Source: Mucilaginibacter sp. PAMC 26640 (lineage in GTDB: Bacteria > Bacteroidota > Bacteroidia > Sphingobacteriales > Sphingobacteriaceae). Taken from it: 64,000 nt of DNA. The stretch lies in contig CP014773.1 in assembly GCA_001596135.1 (NCBI GenBank), forward strand, positions 4,712,001-4,776,000, given 5' to 3'. Within the stretch, counting starts at the first letter, position 1. Each line of letters begins with the position of its first letter. The translations under genes and the position numbers were made by a program. The notes below the pieces were generated by a model that had not been told where the DNA came from, did not search any database, and saw only the letters and a list, made by a program, of their open reading frames with translations. Below, in pieces: positions 1 through 9,235 of the stretch.

Positions 1-2
1 TC

Positions 3-95
3 CAGTTAAACACTAAGGGCCTTTGTGAAGATACCTCCTATTTCCGCATCAATTTTCAAAATAATTCGTCTCAAGATGCCGAAAAGAAAGTTTAG
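3..95 (+). CDS. Possible 3' end of a gene entering from the left edge
   Basis: One frame is open from the window edge to a TAG at 93-95 and encodes about 30 residues with a protein-like composition (aromatic, acidic and basic residues mixed, ending DAEKKV). The next gene starts 61 bases later, so this could be the tail of a gene of unknown family on the same strand. The piece is too short for recognition and may be chance. Confidence 0.3.
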   Translation, partial: QLNTKGLCEDTSYFRINFQNNSSQDAEKKV

Positions 96-156
96 AAAAT
101 TTTAATTTTTTTAAACATAATAATTGTGGTGATGTTCCTATTGGAAACAATAAGTT

Positions 157-651
157 ATGTTGATTGCATCTCCTACTCAGGTTAACCCTGTTTCAAAAGG
201 GACACCAAAAACGATCACGCTCCATATTAACGGGGCAGCGCATACCCTGGAGGTATTACCTTATGTGAGCCTGTTGGATGCCCTTAGAGAATACCTGGAT
301 TTAACGGGCACTAAAAAAGGCTGCGACCATGGACAATGTGGTGCATGCACGGTTTTATGTGATGGCAAACGGGTTTTAAGTTGCCTTACATTGGCGGTGA
401 TGAAAGATGGTGCCGAAATTACCACCATTGAAGGTGTGGATCATCCCTTGCAACAGGGTTTTATTGATCATGACGCGTTTCAATGCGGTTATTGCACTCC
501 CGGGCAGATCTGCAGCGCCATTGGCATGATGCAGGAAGGAAAGGCTAAAACCAGGTTGGAAGTGCAGGATGCCATGAGTGGTAACCTTTGCCGCTGTGGC
601 GCCAACATGCAGATAATTGACGCAATAATGGAAGGGATGGGTCATGAATAA
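157..651 (+). CDS. paoA: Aldehyde/xanthine oxidoreductase, 2Fe-2S subunit (PaoA/YagT type)
   Basis: Small iron-sulfur subunit of a molybdenum hydroxylase of the xanthine oxidase family; it passes electrons from the molybdenum site to FAD. Both expected clusters are visible: a plant-ferredoxin-type [2Fe-2S] site with Cys56, Cys61, Cys64 and Cys76 (CDHGQCGAC), and the second site with Cys110, Cys113, Cys145 and Cys147 (CGYCTPGQ, NLCRCG). The length of 164 residues fits the family. E. coli PaoA carries a Tat signal peptide; this protein starts with a short polar segment and shows no twin-arginine signal, so the complex is probably cytoplasmic (inference). It overlaps the FAD subunit gene by 8 bases and is the first of three co-directional subunit genes. 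Confidence 0.93.
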   Translation: MLIASPTQVNPVSKGTPKTITLHINGAAHTLEVLPYVSLLDALREYLDLTGTKKGCDHGQCGACTVLCDGKRVLSCLTLAVMKDGAEITTIEGVDHPLQQGFIDHDAFQCGYCTPGQICSAIGMMQEGKAKTRLEVQDAMSGNLCRCGANMQIIDAIMEGMGHE

Positions 652-1636
652 TTTTGATTATGAGGTAGCAGGCTCCGTTGAGGAAGCAGTAGGAAAATCA
701 ACCTTTATCGCCGGTGGCACCAACCTGCTCGATCTGCTCAAATACAACCTTGAAAGCGTTGAAACGCTGGTAGATATCAACTCGCTTGATAGCGCCATAA
801 CTCAGATAGAAACGGGGATACTGCTCGGCGCTTTGGCCACCAATGCAGATACTGCCTACCACCCGCTTATCGAACAGAACTACCCACTGCTATCTAAGGC
901 TATTTTGGCCGGTGCATCCGGGCAGATCCGCAATATGGCCACCAACGGCGGTAACTTATTACAGCGTACCCGTTGTTATTATTTTTATGATGCCCATGCC
1001 CCATGCAATAAAAGAGTACCGGGGTCCGGGTGTTCGGCAATCAACGGTAACAACCGCATTATGGCTATTCTGGGTACCAGTGAGCATTGTATCGCAGTAT
1101 TCCCTTCGGATATGTGTGTGGCACTGGCCGCATTGGATGCCGTGGTAAACATTGCTGGCCCGAATGGCAACCGGAAATTAAATTTTGCTGATTTTCATCG
1201 CTTGCCGGGAGATACGCCACATTTAGATAACAATTTATTGGCCGGAGAACTGATCACCGGCATTGAGCTGCCCAAAAAAGGGTTTGCAAAAAACTACTCC
1301 TATTTAAAACTACGCGACCGCAATTCTTACGCCTTTGCCTTAATATCGGTAGCTACAGGTTTGGACATTGAAAATGGCATCATCAAAGAGGCCCGCATTG
1401 CCCTGGGCGGTGTGGCGCATAAGCCGTGGCGCGTAAAAGCGGCAGAAGATTACCTTGCCGGAAAACAACCAGATGAAGCAAATTTTGCGGCTGCTGCGGA
1501 AATAATACTACAAGGCGCTATCGGCTTTGAACATAACGAATTTAAAATAGAACTGGCTAAACGTGCCATAATCCGCAATGGAATGATGGCCTTAGATCCA
1601 TCCACTCAATTACCCGGCGCACAGCCTTCAGCATAA
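644..1636 (+). CDS. paoB: Aldehyde/xanthine oxidoreductase, FAD-binding subunit (PaoB/YagS type)
   Basis: Middle subunit of the molybdenum hydroxylase; it carries FAD and hands electrons to the final acceptor. The N-terminal FAD-binding segment has FIAGGTNLLD (about residues 21-30) and NMATNGGNLLQ (about 98-107). Directly after this come Cys111, Cys121, Cys130 and Cys149 within CYYF, PCNKR, GSGCSA and EHCIAV, which match the extra [4Fe-4S] insertion known from PaoB and absent from ordinary xanthine dehydrogenase FAD subunits. That assigns the complex to the PaoABC branch. The start ATG lies within the last codons of the upstream gene, and the large subunit starts 5 bases after its stop, so translational coupling is likely. 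Confidence 0.93.
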   Translation: MNNFDYEVAGSVEEAVGKSTFIAGGTNLLDLLKYNLESVETLVDINSLDSAITQIETGILLGALATNADTAYHPLIEQNYPLLSKAILAGASGQIRNMATNGGNLLQRTRCYYFYDAHAPCNKRVPGSGCSAINGNNRIMAILGTSEHCIAVFPSDMCVALAALDAVVNIAGPNGNRKLNFADFHRLPGDTPHLDNNLLAGELITGIELPKKGFAKNYSYLKLRDRNSYAFALISVATGLDIENGIIKEARIALGGVAHKPWRVKAAEDYLAGKQPDEANFAAAAEIILQGAIGFEHNEFKIELAKRAIIRNGMMALDPSTQLPGAQPSA

Positions 1637-1641
1637 ATACC

Positions 1642-3858
1642 ATGACAGCAATAGGACAACCAATTAGCCGGCTGGAAGGCCATGAAAAGGTAACCGGCAG
1701 AGCCAAATACGCAGGCGAATACAATGTACCCGGGCTATTATATGGCTACGTTGTGAACAGCACCATCACCAAAGGAAAGATCATTAAGATCAACACTGAA
1801 GCAGCAGAAGCTATAGCTGGTGTGGTGAAGATATTTACCCATGAGAACCGGCCGTCTCTAGCCTGGTTCGATCTGCAATACAGCGATATGGATGCGCCTC
1901 CGGGATCACCTTTCCGGCCTTTGCACAATGCCGAAATCAAACACAACGGGCAGCCTATAGCTTTAGTAGTAGCCGAAACATTTGAACAGGCAAGGCAGGC
2001 TGCATCTGTTATTACGGTTGATTATGAGGAAAGCGCCTTTAAAACCAATCTGGCCTCGCACCTGAACGAGGCGCGCGACCCAAAAGTTGGTATGGCATCT
2101 GCCCTGAAACCGCCACCACCAAAACCATCCGGCGATTTTGAGAAGGCTTATGCGGGCTCGGCCGCGAAAGCCGCATTTGAATTTACACACGGTACGGAGC
2201 ACCACAACCCCATGGAGCTGTTTACCACCACCACGCTGTATGAGGGCAAAGGAAAACTAACCATTTACGATAAAACGCAGGGCACTGTAAATTGCCAACT
2301 TTATGTGGCGAATGTATTTGGGCTGCGTTACAAAGATGTTCGTGTAGTTTCCCCGTATGTGGGTGGTGGGTTTGGTGCAGGGCTAAGACCGCAGTACCAG
2401 TTATTCATGTCGGCGATGGCGGCATTGGAGCTCAAGCGCCACGTACGTGTTACGCTGGATCGCAGCCAGATGTTTAGTTTTGGCCATCGCCCGCAAACCA
2501 TTCAGCGTACGCGTTTTGGTGCTGATGAAACCGGGAAAGTCACCGCGCTTAACCATAGCGCCTACGGCGAAACATCGCGGTTTGAAGATTACGGAGAAAT
2601 TGTGGTAAGCTGGTCGCCGATGATTTACCCTGCTGAAAACACCTTGCTCGAATACAAAGTAGTACCGCTGGATGTGCACACGCCGCTGGATATGCGCGCA
2701 CCGGGTGGCAGCACCAGTCTGCATGCCATTGAAGCTACGATGGATGAATTGGCTTACCAGCTAAAAATGGATCCCGTTGAACTCCGTTTAAAAAATTACA
2801 GCACCTTTAACAAGGTGGAAGGCAAACCCTTCACTAGTAAAGAATTAAAAGCCTGCTATTTAGAGGGCGCAAAAAAGTTTGGCTGGGAGAAACGCAACCC
2901 CGAACCAAGGAGCATGAAACGTGGCCACAAACTGGTTGGCTACGGCATGGCCACCGGCATTTGGGACGCCATGCAATTACCTGCACGAGCCGAAGCGATG
3001 ATCACCAGCGACGGTAAGCTGCACGTTAAAAGTGCAGTGACCGATATCGGTACCGGCACGCTTACCGTAATGACCCAGATAGCAGCTGATGAACTGGGTC
3101 TTAATATGGCGGATGTACAGTTTGACTATGGCAATAGCAAAATGCCCTTTGCCCCCATCCAGGGCGGATCGTTTACCACATCAACGGTGGGTATGGCGAT
3201 AGTTGCTGCAGCGAAAGCTCTGCGTAAAAAGTTGTTTAAAATAGCAAAAGATAAATTTGACACCCTTAAAGAGGCTAAGCTGGAGACTGTAACTTTTAAC
3301 GGCGGCAACCTGGTTTTTGGGGAAGTTATTATTGGACTGAACGAAATCGTCGAAGCAAATAACGGCAAACCAGTAAAAACCACTAATACGGGATATCCGC
3401 ATGCATTAAAGCTGCGAAAATATGCTAAAGCCGCTCATAGTGCCGCTTTTGTTGAGGTAGAAGTTGATGAAGAACTAGGTATGATCAACGTGACCAGGGC
3501 GCTTACTGCAGTGGCTGCCGGCAGAATCATTAACCCTAAAACAGCACGCAGCCAGGTATTGGGTGGTATGGTATGGAGTATCAGCAAAGCACTGCGCGAG
3601 GAGACCATACTAGACAAAAACCTCGGCAAGTATATGAACCAGAACCTGTCTGAATACCATATCCCTGTACATGCCGATATCCACGACCTCGACGTATTAT
3701 TTGTGGAAGAAAACGACAGCATTATCAATGAGCTGGGTACAAAGGGAGTTGGGGAAATTGGATTGGTGGGCATGCCGCCTGCAATCGCGAATGCTATTTT
3801 TCATGCTACCGGCAAAAGGATAAATGAATTTCCAATTCACTTTGATAAGCTATTGTAG
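1642..3858 (+). CDS. paoC: Aldehyde/xanthine oxidoreductase, molybdopterin-binding subunit (PaoC/YagR type)
   Basis: Large catalytic subunit, 738 residues, close to the usual 730-770. It hydroxylates aldehydes or aromatic heterocycles at a molybdenum cofactor. Family features in order: an N-terminal segment (IGQPISRLEGHEKVTGRAKY), the substrate/cofactor segment GGGFGAGL near residue 242, an RAPGG segment around 352, a Gln/Gly-rich cofactor loop (PIQGGSFTTS) around 505, and the C-terminal GVGEIGL, whose Glu705 corresponds to the catalytic base. The actual substrate cannot be inferred. No cofactor-insertion chaperone of the XdhC/PaoD type is seen downstream, so that function must be supplied elsewhere. 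It ends the operon. Confidence 0.93.
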   Translation: MTAIGQPISRLEGHEKVTGRAKYAGEYNVPGLLYGYVVNSTITKGKIIKINTEAAEAIAGVVKIFTHENRPSLAWFDLQYSDMDAPPGSPFRPLHNAEIKHNGQPIALVVAETFEQARQAASVITVDYEESAFKTNLASHLNEARDPKVGMASALKPPPPKPSGDFEKAYAGSAAKAAFEFTHGTEHHNPMELFTTTTLYEGKGKLTIYDKTQGTVNCQLYVANVFGLRYKDVRVVSPYVGGGFGAGLRPQYQLFMSAMAALELKRHVRVTLDRSQMFSFGHRPQTIQRTRFGADETGKVTALNHSAYGETSRFEDYGEIVVSWSPMIYPAENTLLEYKVVPLDVHTPLDMRAPGGSTSLHAIEATMDELAYQLKMDPVELRLKNYSTFNKVEGKPFTSKELKACYLEGAKKFGWEKRNPEPRSMKRGHKLVGYGMATGIWDAMQLPARAEAMITSDGKLHVKSAVTDIGTGTLTVMTQIAADELGLNMADVQFDYGNSKMPFAPIQGGSFTTSTVGMAIVAAAKALRKKLFKIAKDKFDTLKEAKLETVTFNGGNLVFGEVIIGLNEIVEANNGKPVKTTNTGYPHALKLRKYAKAAHSAAFVEVEVDEELGMINVTRALTAVAAGRIINPKTARSQVLGGMVWSISKALREETILDKNLGKYMNQNLSEYHIPVHADIHDLDVLFVEENDSIINELGTKGVGEIGLVGMPPAIANAIFHATGKRINEFPIHFDKLL

Positions 3859-3989
3859 CAGTGAGCGTACAGTAAGCTTATCAACAATCGTGAAAACGGT
3901 GTTTTGATGGTAAACAAATTGCGCAGCTAATAGTTATTACAATATCAATGCGCCTAAAAGCTAGGCGCCTATACTTAAATAACATCATC

Positions 3990-4229
3990 ATGAGAAATCC
4001 ATTTGAAAAGCAAAACAACAATATCCTAATCGCTTCACTTGCCATTGGTGCTTTGGCAGCAGGCGGCCTTACTTATCTTTTTGTTAGTGACAACGGGCGC
4101 GTTTCCCGTGAGAAAATTAAAGGCTTTGTGAAAGAAGCATTTAAAAATAAAGCATCAGAATTTGCGGCTCTCAAGACCCCGTTCTCCAAAAAAGCAGTAA
4201 AAACTGCGCTGGATCATTTCATTAAATAA
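3990..4229 (+). CDS. YtxH-like small membrane-anchored protein
   Basis: Small protein of 79 residues with one N-terminal membrane segment (about residues 12-30, ending in TYLFVSDNG) followed by a basic amphipathic helical tail. This arrangement is typical of YtxH/gas-vesicle-like general stress proteins. An in-frame ATG lies 42 bases upstream (3948), but the residues it would add are basic and read through an unusual segment, whereas the start at 3990 puts MRNPFEKQ directly before the membrane helix; I prefer 3990. It converges on the DUF892 gene with a shared hairpin terminator between them. Function is unknown; association with stress genes is an inference from the neighbourhood. Confidence 0.7.
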   Translation: MRNPFEKQNNNILIASLAIGALAAGGLTYLFVSDNGRVSREKIKGFVKEAFKNKASEFAALKTPFSKKAVKTALDHFIK

Positions 4230-4261
4230 GTGCAGCCAGATTTCAAACAACGAGATCAGAT

Positions 4262-4300
4262 AAAAAAAGACCCTTCGCTATTGGCAAAGGGTCTTTTTTA
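4262..4300. terminator. Bidirectional intrinsic terminator
   Basis: The stem AAAAGACCCTT / AAGGGTCTTTT with a short loop is flanked by A-runs on the left and T-runs on the right, so it can work on both strands. It sits between the converging YtxH-like gene and the DUF892 gene. Confidence 0.85.
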
Positions 4301-4325
4301 TGCTTAACTTAACGAGATAGCTCGC

Positions 4326-4904
4326 TTATTCTGCTACGGCTGCTTCGTTAACCAAAGATTCGGCGCATACGGTTAACGCTACATCCGTTGCTTTCTCGTT
4401 ATCCAGCGTTTGCTGTAATAAATCGGCAACATCCTGGTTTCCCATAGTAATGGCCAGGGTACGTAAAGCTCCGTAAGTTGCAATCTCATAATGTTCCACC
4501 TTTTGCGCACCCAGGATCAACCCGCAATCACGGATCATAGTGCCCTGGTCGGTGTCTGAAATAATGCCATCAGCTTCTTCCAGTAAACCAGCCATCGCGT
4601 CACATTTTTTTGCAGCAGCTTTTTCGCCAAGTAACTCAAATACTTGCTCCAATGTTGCAATATGTGTTTCAGTTTCGGCGGTGTGTTTGTCAAAAGCAGC
4701 AGCTAGCTCGGGGCTCGTAGCAGCTTTCTTCATTTTCGGTAATGCTTTTACCAGGTGCTTTTCTGCCCAGTAAATATCCTTCAGTTCGTCTACAAAAAAT
4801 TCATGAAATTCTGAATCTTCAAATTTACCGCTTGCGGGTGATTTGCTTGTAGCAGCCGTTTTGGTGGCTTTAGTTTTAGTTTCGGTTTTAGCTTTAGTTG
4901 CCAT
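4326..4904 (-). CDS. Ferritin-like DUF892 protein (YciE/YciF family)
   Basis: A 192-residue protein whose body (about residues 27-185) is a four-helix ferritin-like DUF892 domain: FVDELKDIYWAEK, a set of Glu/His residues in each helix (for example KHTAETETH and QKVEHYEIA), and the terminal helix with LDNEKATD. The family binds a di-metal site and is linked to osmotic, desiccation and oxidative stress responses, though its reaction is not established. The first 25 or so residues are a low-complexity Lys/Thr/Ala tail, common in Bacteroidota members and possibly a nucleic-acid or surface-binding extension. It is transcribed alone and ends at the shared terminator. Confidence 0.9.
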   Translation of the reverse strand: MATKAKTETKTKATKTAATSKSPASGKFEDSEFHEFFVDELKDIYWAEKHLVKALPKMKKAATSPELAAAFDKHTAETETHIATLEQVFELLGEKAAAKKCDAMAGLLEEADGIISDTDQGTMIRDCGLILGAQKVEHYEIATYGALRTLAITMGNQDVADLLQQTLDNEKATDVALTVCAESLVNEAAVAE

Positions 4905-5094
4905 GTTTTTATAGTTATAGAGTTGTTTAGTTACAACTTTGGCATCCAGATTTTGTTTTCCCGATTTTAATTATTTGATAATATTTAAATTAGTACGCAA
5001 TGCACATGTATGGGCTTTGAACTTACCGAATTCATATTTAAGTAAAAAGCCCCAACTGTCGTTGAGGCTTTGGATCGTAAATCATCAAAGAAAT

Positions 5095-7425
5095 TTATTG
5101 CCCATTATCCACTTTTGGTTTCAATACGTAATCTTTTGGCGGTTCGGCACCTAAAAGATTCTTTACAAAATAATCCCAGCGGCGGCGCATCATATAGTAA
5201 GAATATTGCCCGTAACCATGCGCACTATTCGGAAAAATTACCAGGTCGAAACTTTTGTTGGCTTTCTCCAGCGCTTCTGCCACCAGCAGGGTGTTATACG
5301 GAGGCACGTTATTATCCATCATGCCATGGGCCAGCATCAGTTTACCTTTCAGGTTCTTAGCAATATTTTGATTGGCTTGCGCGTCGTAATTTGAGTTTTC
5401 TACCAGGCCGTTATAGCGTTCGCCCCAATCGTCCTCGTAGTTCCTGTTTTCGTGGTTGCCCGATTCAGAGATACCCACTTTAAAGAAATCGGGATAACGG
5501 AACATCGCTGCTGCCGTTGCATACCCGCCTCCAGAATGGCCCCAGATGCCAACGCGGGTTGTATCAATGTAGCTGTATTTTTGCGCCAGCTGGCGAATGC
5601 CGCCCACCTGATCGCTCAGGGTATTATCACCCATATTACCATAATTCATATCATGATAGCTTTTTGACCGCAGCGGGTTGCTGGTGCCTTCTATTGCTAC
5701 CACCACAAAGCCCAATTCGGCCAAAGCCTGGTTATCCCCACGTGCGGCGCCAAACGACCAGCTACCAACGCTGCCGCCCTGCGGACCCGGGTAGATATAA
5801 TCAATTACAGGATATTTTTTGTTGGGATCAAGATGGGTTGGCGTAAACATTACACCGTAGATATCAGTTTTGCCGTCATGCGCTTTCAGGGTTATCGGCG
5901 TAAGTGGTTTCCAGCCCTTTGCTGTTAATTGGCTGATATCCGTTTTCTCCAATGTGGAAAGCAGCTTGCCTTCAGCGTTCCGGAGAACGGTAACAGGGGC
6001 AACATTGGGCTTAGAATAAGCATCTATAAAATACCCGTATGAAGGCGAAAACGTTACCTGGTGGTTACCTGCCTCCGGCGTTAGTACGGTAAATCCCTTA
6101 CCATCCATCCCAATTTTGCAAAGCTGACTAAAATATGGGTTCTCAGCCTGGCGGCCATCCGCTATGAAATAGATAACCCTCTTTTTTTCATCCACTTTGA
6201 GCACCTGGGTCACCACCCAGTCGCCCTTGGTTATCTGGCGTTTTAACTTACCGGTGTTTGCATCGTAAAGGTAAAGATGGCCCCAGTTATCGCGTTCAGA
6301 AAACCAGATGATCTCGTTACTGGCAGGCAAATATTTCCAGTTGATACTGCGCCAGCCGCTTTCATACTGGGTGGCAACCGTTTCACCAAAAACCTCTTTC
6401 ACCGCACCGGTAGCCGCATCGGCAATTCTTACTTTTTCTATCTTATGATCGCGGGAGGTAGATACAAAGGCCAGTTTACTGCCATCGGCACTCCAGTTAA
6501 CATCGTCAAAAGTACCACTGCTGGCAATATCATCGCTCAGTGTAGCGCGATGCGGATCTGCCGGGATCTGCAGCCTGATCACTTTTGGCTCATCAACATT
6601 GATAATTACCCGGGCAATAGTGGCTATATCCTTATCACCGGGCAAGGGGTACTTCCACGCTTTTAAAGTTGGCTTACCCACATTGGTAGTCACCAAAAAC
6701 ATGTCACTTACCGTGCGCTGATCCTGCTGAAAAGTGGCAATCTTTTTTGAATCCGGCGACCAGGACAATATCGGCCCGTCGCTCATTTTCCAGCCTGCGT
6801 TATCGGTTGCATAGCCGAAATCCTTCACGCCATCGGTAGTCAGCTGAGTTTGTGCACCCGTTTTAACATCCTTTATCCATAAGTTCCAATCCTTAATAAA
6901 GGCCGCCTTGGTTTTGTCGGGAGATAAAACTTCCAGTCCACCCCCACCGCGTGCCCCCCTGCCGCCCTGGGCATCTGCCATGGCAACAGCGCCGCTGTAC
7001 TCGCTTACTTTATCACTTGCCGCATCATACTGCCACTGCTTGCCTAAAGCCCGGAACAAAACTGTTTTATCATCGGCAGCAAAGCTGATAGAACGAAACG
7101 GCAGGGCTTTCGCATCCACCTTTTCATTGGAGGCTGTTGCTAAAGCAGTAGCAAGCTTTTGTGAATCAAATGCTGGTGTACGCGTTCCTTTAGCGGCGTT
7201 TACCATTACAAACTCGGCACCTGCGGGCATAACAACACGGTACCAGAAGTTGTCTCCCGGCAGCCAGTTAGGTCTCACGCTTCCGTTAAAAACAAGCGGT
7301 TCGGTATTATAGCCCAGCATACTTTCGGCGTGCTGGTAATCCTTATCTGTTAATGCCGGCAACTGCTGGGCACCTGCAGTAAACGCAAGCATAAAGCCGG
7401 CTGTGGTTAAGTAAAGTTTATTCAT
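5095..7425 (-). CDS. S9B-family dipeptidyl peptidase IV-like serine peptidase
   Basis: Secreted or periplasmic prolyl peptidase that removes dipeptides from peptide N-termini. The start chosen at 7425 gives MNKLYLTTAGFMLAFTAGA, a clean signal peptide; a longer reading frame adds 15 residues before it and spoils the signal. Residues about 30-480 form the DPP IV N-terminal propeller (repeated SWSPDSKKIA-like and NWSADGSKLAF-like blades), followed by an alpha/beta-hydrolase. The likely catalytic triad is Ser631 in GHSGGG, Asp704 in GMMDNNV and His736 in NSAHGYG. The nucleophile elbow is GHSGGG rather than the common GWSYGG. Gly-rich RGARGGGG sits inside the propeller. It is a single-gene unit. 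Confidence 0.92.
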   Translation of the reverse strand: MNKLYLTTAGFMLAFTAGAQQLPALTDKDYQHAESMLGYNTEPLVFNGSVRPNWLPGDNFWYRVVMPAGAEFVMVNAAKGTRTPAFDSQKLATALATASNEKVDAKALPFRSISFAADDKTVLFRALGKQWQYDAASDKVSEYSGAVAMADAQGGRGARGGGGLEVLSPDKTKAAFIKDWNLWIKDVKTGAQTQLTTDGVKDFGYATDNAGWKMSDGPILSWSPDSKKIATFQQDQRTVSDMFLVTTNVGKPTLKAWKYPLPGDKDIATIARVIINVDEPKVIRLQIPADPHRATLSDDIASSGTFDDVNWSADGSKLAFVSTSRDHKIEKVRIADAATGAVKEVFGETVATQYESGWRSINWKYLPASNEIIWFSERDNWGHLYLYDANTGKLKRQITKGDWVVTQVLKVDEKKRVIYFIADGRQAENPYFSQLCKIGMDGKGFTVLTPEAGNHQVTFSPSYGYFIDAYSKPNVAPVTVLRNAEGKLLSTLEKTDISQLTAKGWKPLTPITLKAHDGKTDIYGVMFTPTHLDPNKKYPVIDYIYPGPQGGSVGSWSFGAARGDNQALAELGFVVVAIEGTSNPLRSKSYHDMNYGNMGDNTLSDQVGGIRQLAQKYSYIDTTRVGIWGHSGGGYATAAAMFRYPDFFKVGISESGNHENRNYEDDWGERYNGLVENSNYDAQANQNIAKNLKGKLMLAHGMMDNNVPPYNTLLVAEALEKANKSFDLVIFPNSAHGYGQYSYYMMRRRWDYFVKNLLGAEPPKDYVLKPKVDNGQ

Positions 7426-7705
7426 CAATGTTTTTAAGAAATCTGTATAATAAAATAATTCAACGCACAATTACCGCAAAAATAATCGCTTTTTACAAGT
7501 ATGGGGCTGTAACGATTTTGTTAGTACAAAAACCTCTATAATTCAAATCGCAGCATAAAAACAAAGCCATTTAATTAAATCTGAAAGCTTCCCACATTTA
7601 TTAATAACAGGGCATCGTATGGTCCTGATAAGTAAACCTTAGTTTGTATAATTCAAAAACAAATAAATTTATTCATAGTTGAAATAAGTAACATCTAACA
7701 AAACT

Positions 7706-8800
7706 ATGGAAACGATAAACACAGAAAAAATTGCAGCTAAAGGCTATGGTGCCTCGGGCAGCCTGTTTGGGGGAGAAACCCTTGAACTTATGGAGTTTGA
7801 ACGCGATGCACCTAAAGATAATGAGGTGCTGATTGAAGTACTTTATTGCGGCGTGTGCCACAGTGACGTACACCAGGTAGAAAACGACTGGAAAAACACG
7901 CTCTATCCATGTGTACCGGGCCATGAGGTAGTGGGTAAAATTACTTATGCAGGCAGTGCGGTAACCAAATTTAAGGTAGGCGATACCGTTGGTGTAGGCT
8001 GTATGATAGATAGTTGTAAAAGCTGTTCGGCCTGCCACGAAGGAGAAGAGCAATTTTGTGAGCATCCGCATGGGCCTACCATGACCTATAACGGCTATTT
8101 TGTAGCTGACGGAAGCGGATATAACACCTTTGGCGGTTACGCTAACAACCTGGTGGTACGCGAGGATTTTGTGCTGAGCATTCCGGAAGGCTTGGATGTG
8201 GCTAAAGTTGCACCTATCCTTTGCGCAGGTGTTACTACTTATTCCCCGCTTAATCACTGGAAAGTAAAGGCAGGTGACAAAGTTGCGATTGTGGGTATCG
8301 GCGGTTTGGGCCACATGGGTGTAATGATAGCCAAGGCCATGGGCGCCGAGGTTACCGCGATTACCACTAAAGAAGAAAAACGTGAACTGGCGCTGGAATT
8401 AGGCGCGGATAAAGTGATCGTATCAGAAAATGAAGATGAAATGAAGCAGTTTGAAAAATACTTCAACTTTATTTTGGTAACCATCCCCGATCCGTTTGAT
8501 GTAACCCCATACATTTCATTGATGCGTCGCCGCGGATCTTTAGTTACCGTTGGATTACTGGCACCTTACAAAGAGCCACTGAACAATATGGAGATGGCCA
8601 GCCAGGGCCGCAGCATCGGCGGATCATTAATAGGTGGTATTGCCGAAACCCAGGAAGTGCTTGATTTTTGTGCCAAACATAACATTTTACCATTGGTAGA
8701 GATGATCAGCATTGAGGATATCAACGATGCCTATACAAAAATTAAAGACGAAGACGTGCGTTTCCGTTATGTAATAGATATGCAATCCTTAAAACAATAA
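7706..8800 (+). CDS. Zinc-dependent NAD(P) alcohol dehydrogenase (YahK/cinnamyl type)
   Basis: Medium-chain zinc alcohol dehydrogenase of 364 residues that interconverts aldehydes and alcohols; YahK relatives are NADPH-dependent aldehyde reductases of broad range. Visible motifs: catalytic-zinc segment CGVCHSDVH (about residue 49) and PGHEVVG (about 71), a structural-zinc loop CKSCSACHEGEEQFC (about 100-115), and the Rossmann motif GIGGLGHMG (about 195). The region after the Rossmann motif has TTKEEKRE; residues after the second strand suggest NADP preference as in YahK, but this is not certain. It is followed by a strong terminator, so it is transcribed on its own. Confidence 0.93.
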   Translation: METINTEKIAAKGYGASGSLFGGETLELMEFERDAPKDNEVLIEVLYCGVCHSDVHQVENDWKNTLYPCVPGHEVVGKITYAGSAVTKFKVGDTVGVGCMIDSCKSCSACHEGEEQFCEHPHGPTMTYNGYFVADGSGYNTFGGYANNLVVREDFVLSIPEGLDVAKVAPILCAGVTTYSPLNHWKVKAGDKVAIVGIGGLGHMGVMIAKAMGAEVTAITTKEEKRELALELGADKVIVSENEDEMKQFEKYFNFILVTIPDPFDVTPYISLMRRRGSLVTVGLLAPYKEPLNNMEMASQGRSIGGSLIGGIAETQEVLDFCAKHNILPLVEMISIEDINDAYTKIKDEDVRFRYVIDMQSLKQ

Positions 8801-8807
8801 GTTACCC

Positions 8808-8838
8808 GGCCCCGTTTTAAAACGGGGCCATTTTTTAT
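8808..8838 (+). terminator. Intrinsic terminator after the alcohol dehydrogenase
   Basis: A perfect 22-base palindrome (GGCCCCGTTTT / AAAACGGGGCC, 8808-8829) is followed by ATTTTTTAT. It lies 7 bases after the stop codon of the dehydrogenase and 8 bases ahead of the DoxX start, so it should separate the two genes. Confidence 0.9.
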
Positions 8839-8845
8839 ATAAACA

Positions 8846-9235
8846 ATGAAAACAGAAAACATAAAAAAAGCAACGAGGATATTATTAGGTGCTAATTTGA
8901 TCTTTGCAGGTGTAAGCCACCTTAGCTTTGGGCGTAAAGCTTTCAGGGCCCAGGTACCGGATTGGGTTCCGTTAAAAACAGATGATACTGTAATTTACTC
9001 GGGCATTGCGGAAATTGCTTTAGGTGCAGCGCTAGTGTTCACCCCGCAAAAACATGAAAAAAACGTAGGTAAAATCTCGGCCGCCTTCTTTACAGCAGTA
9101 TTCCCGGGCAATATTTCGCAATACCAGCATGATCGGAGTGCCTTTGGTTTGGATACCAAGAAAAAAAGATTCGGCCGGTTATTGTTTCAACCGTTGCTGG
9201 TGTTTTGGGCACTGAAAAGTACAGGCAACGTGTAA
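8846..9235 (+). CDS. DoxX-family membrane protein
   Basis: A 129-residue inner-membrane protein with the DoxX-like signature: first helix around residues 10-28 (ILLGANLIFAGVSHL), then RAQVPDWVP, a second helix with GIAEIALGAALVF (about 51-64), a third around 77-88 and a C-terminal helix (LLFQPLLVFWAL). PDWVP followed by a helix with an early Gly is typical of the subgroup annotated as DoxX family membrane protein. The function in this subgroup is not known; links to redox stress or quinone handling are suggested for relatives. The start ATG lies 8 bases after the terminator of the alcohol dehydrogenase. Confidence 0.8.
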   Translation: MKTENIKKATRILLGANLIFAGVSHLSFGRKAFRAQVPDWVPLKTDDTVIYSGIAEIALGAALVFTPQKHEKNVGKISAAFFTAVFPGNISQYQHDRSAFGLDTKKKRFGRLLFQPLLVFWALKSTGNV

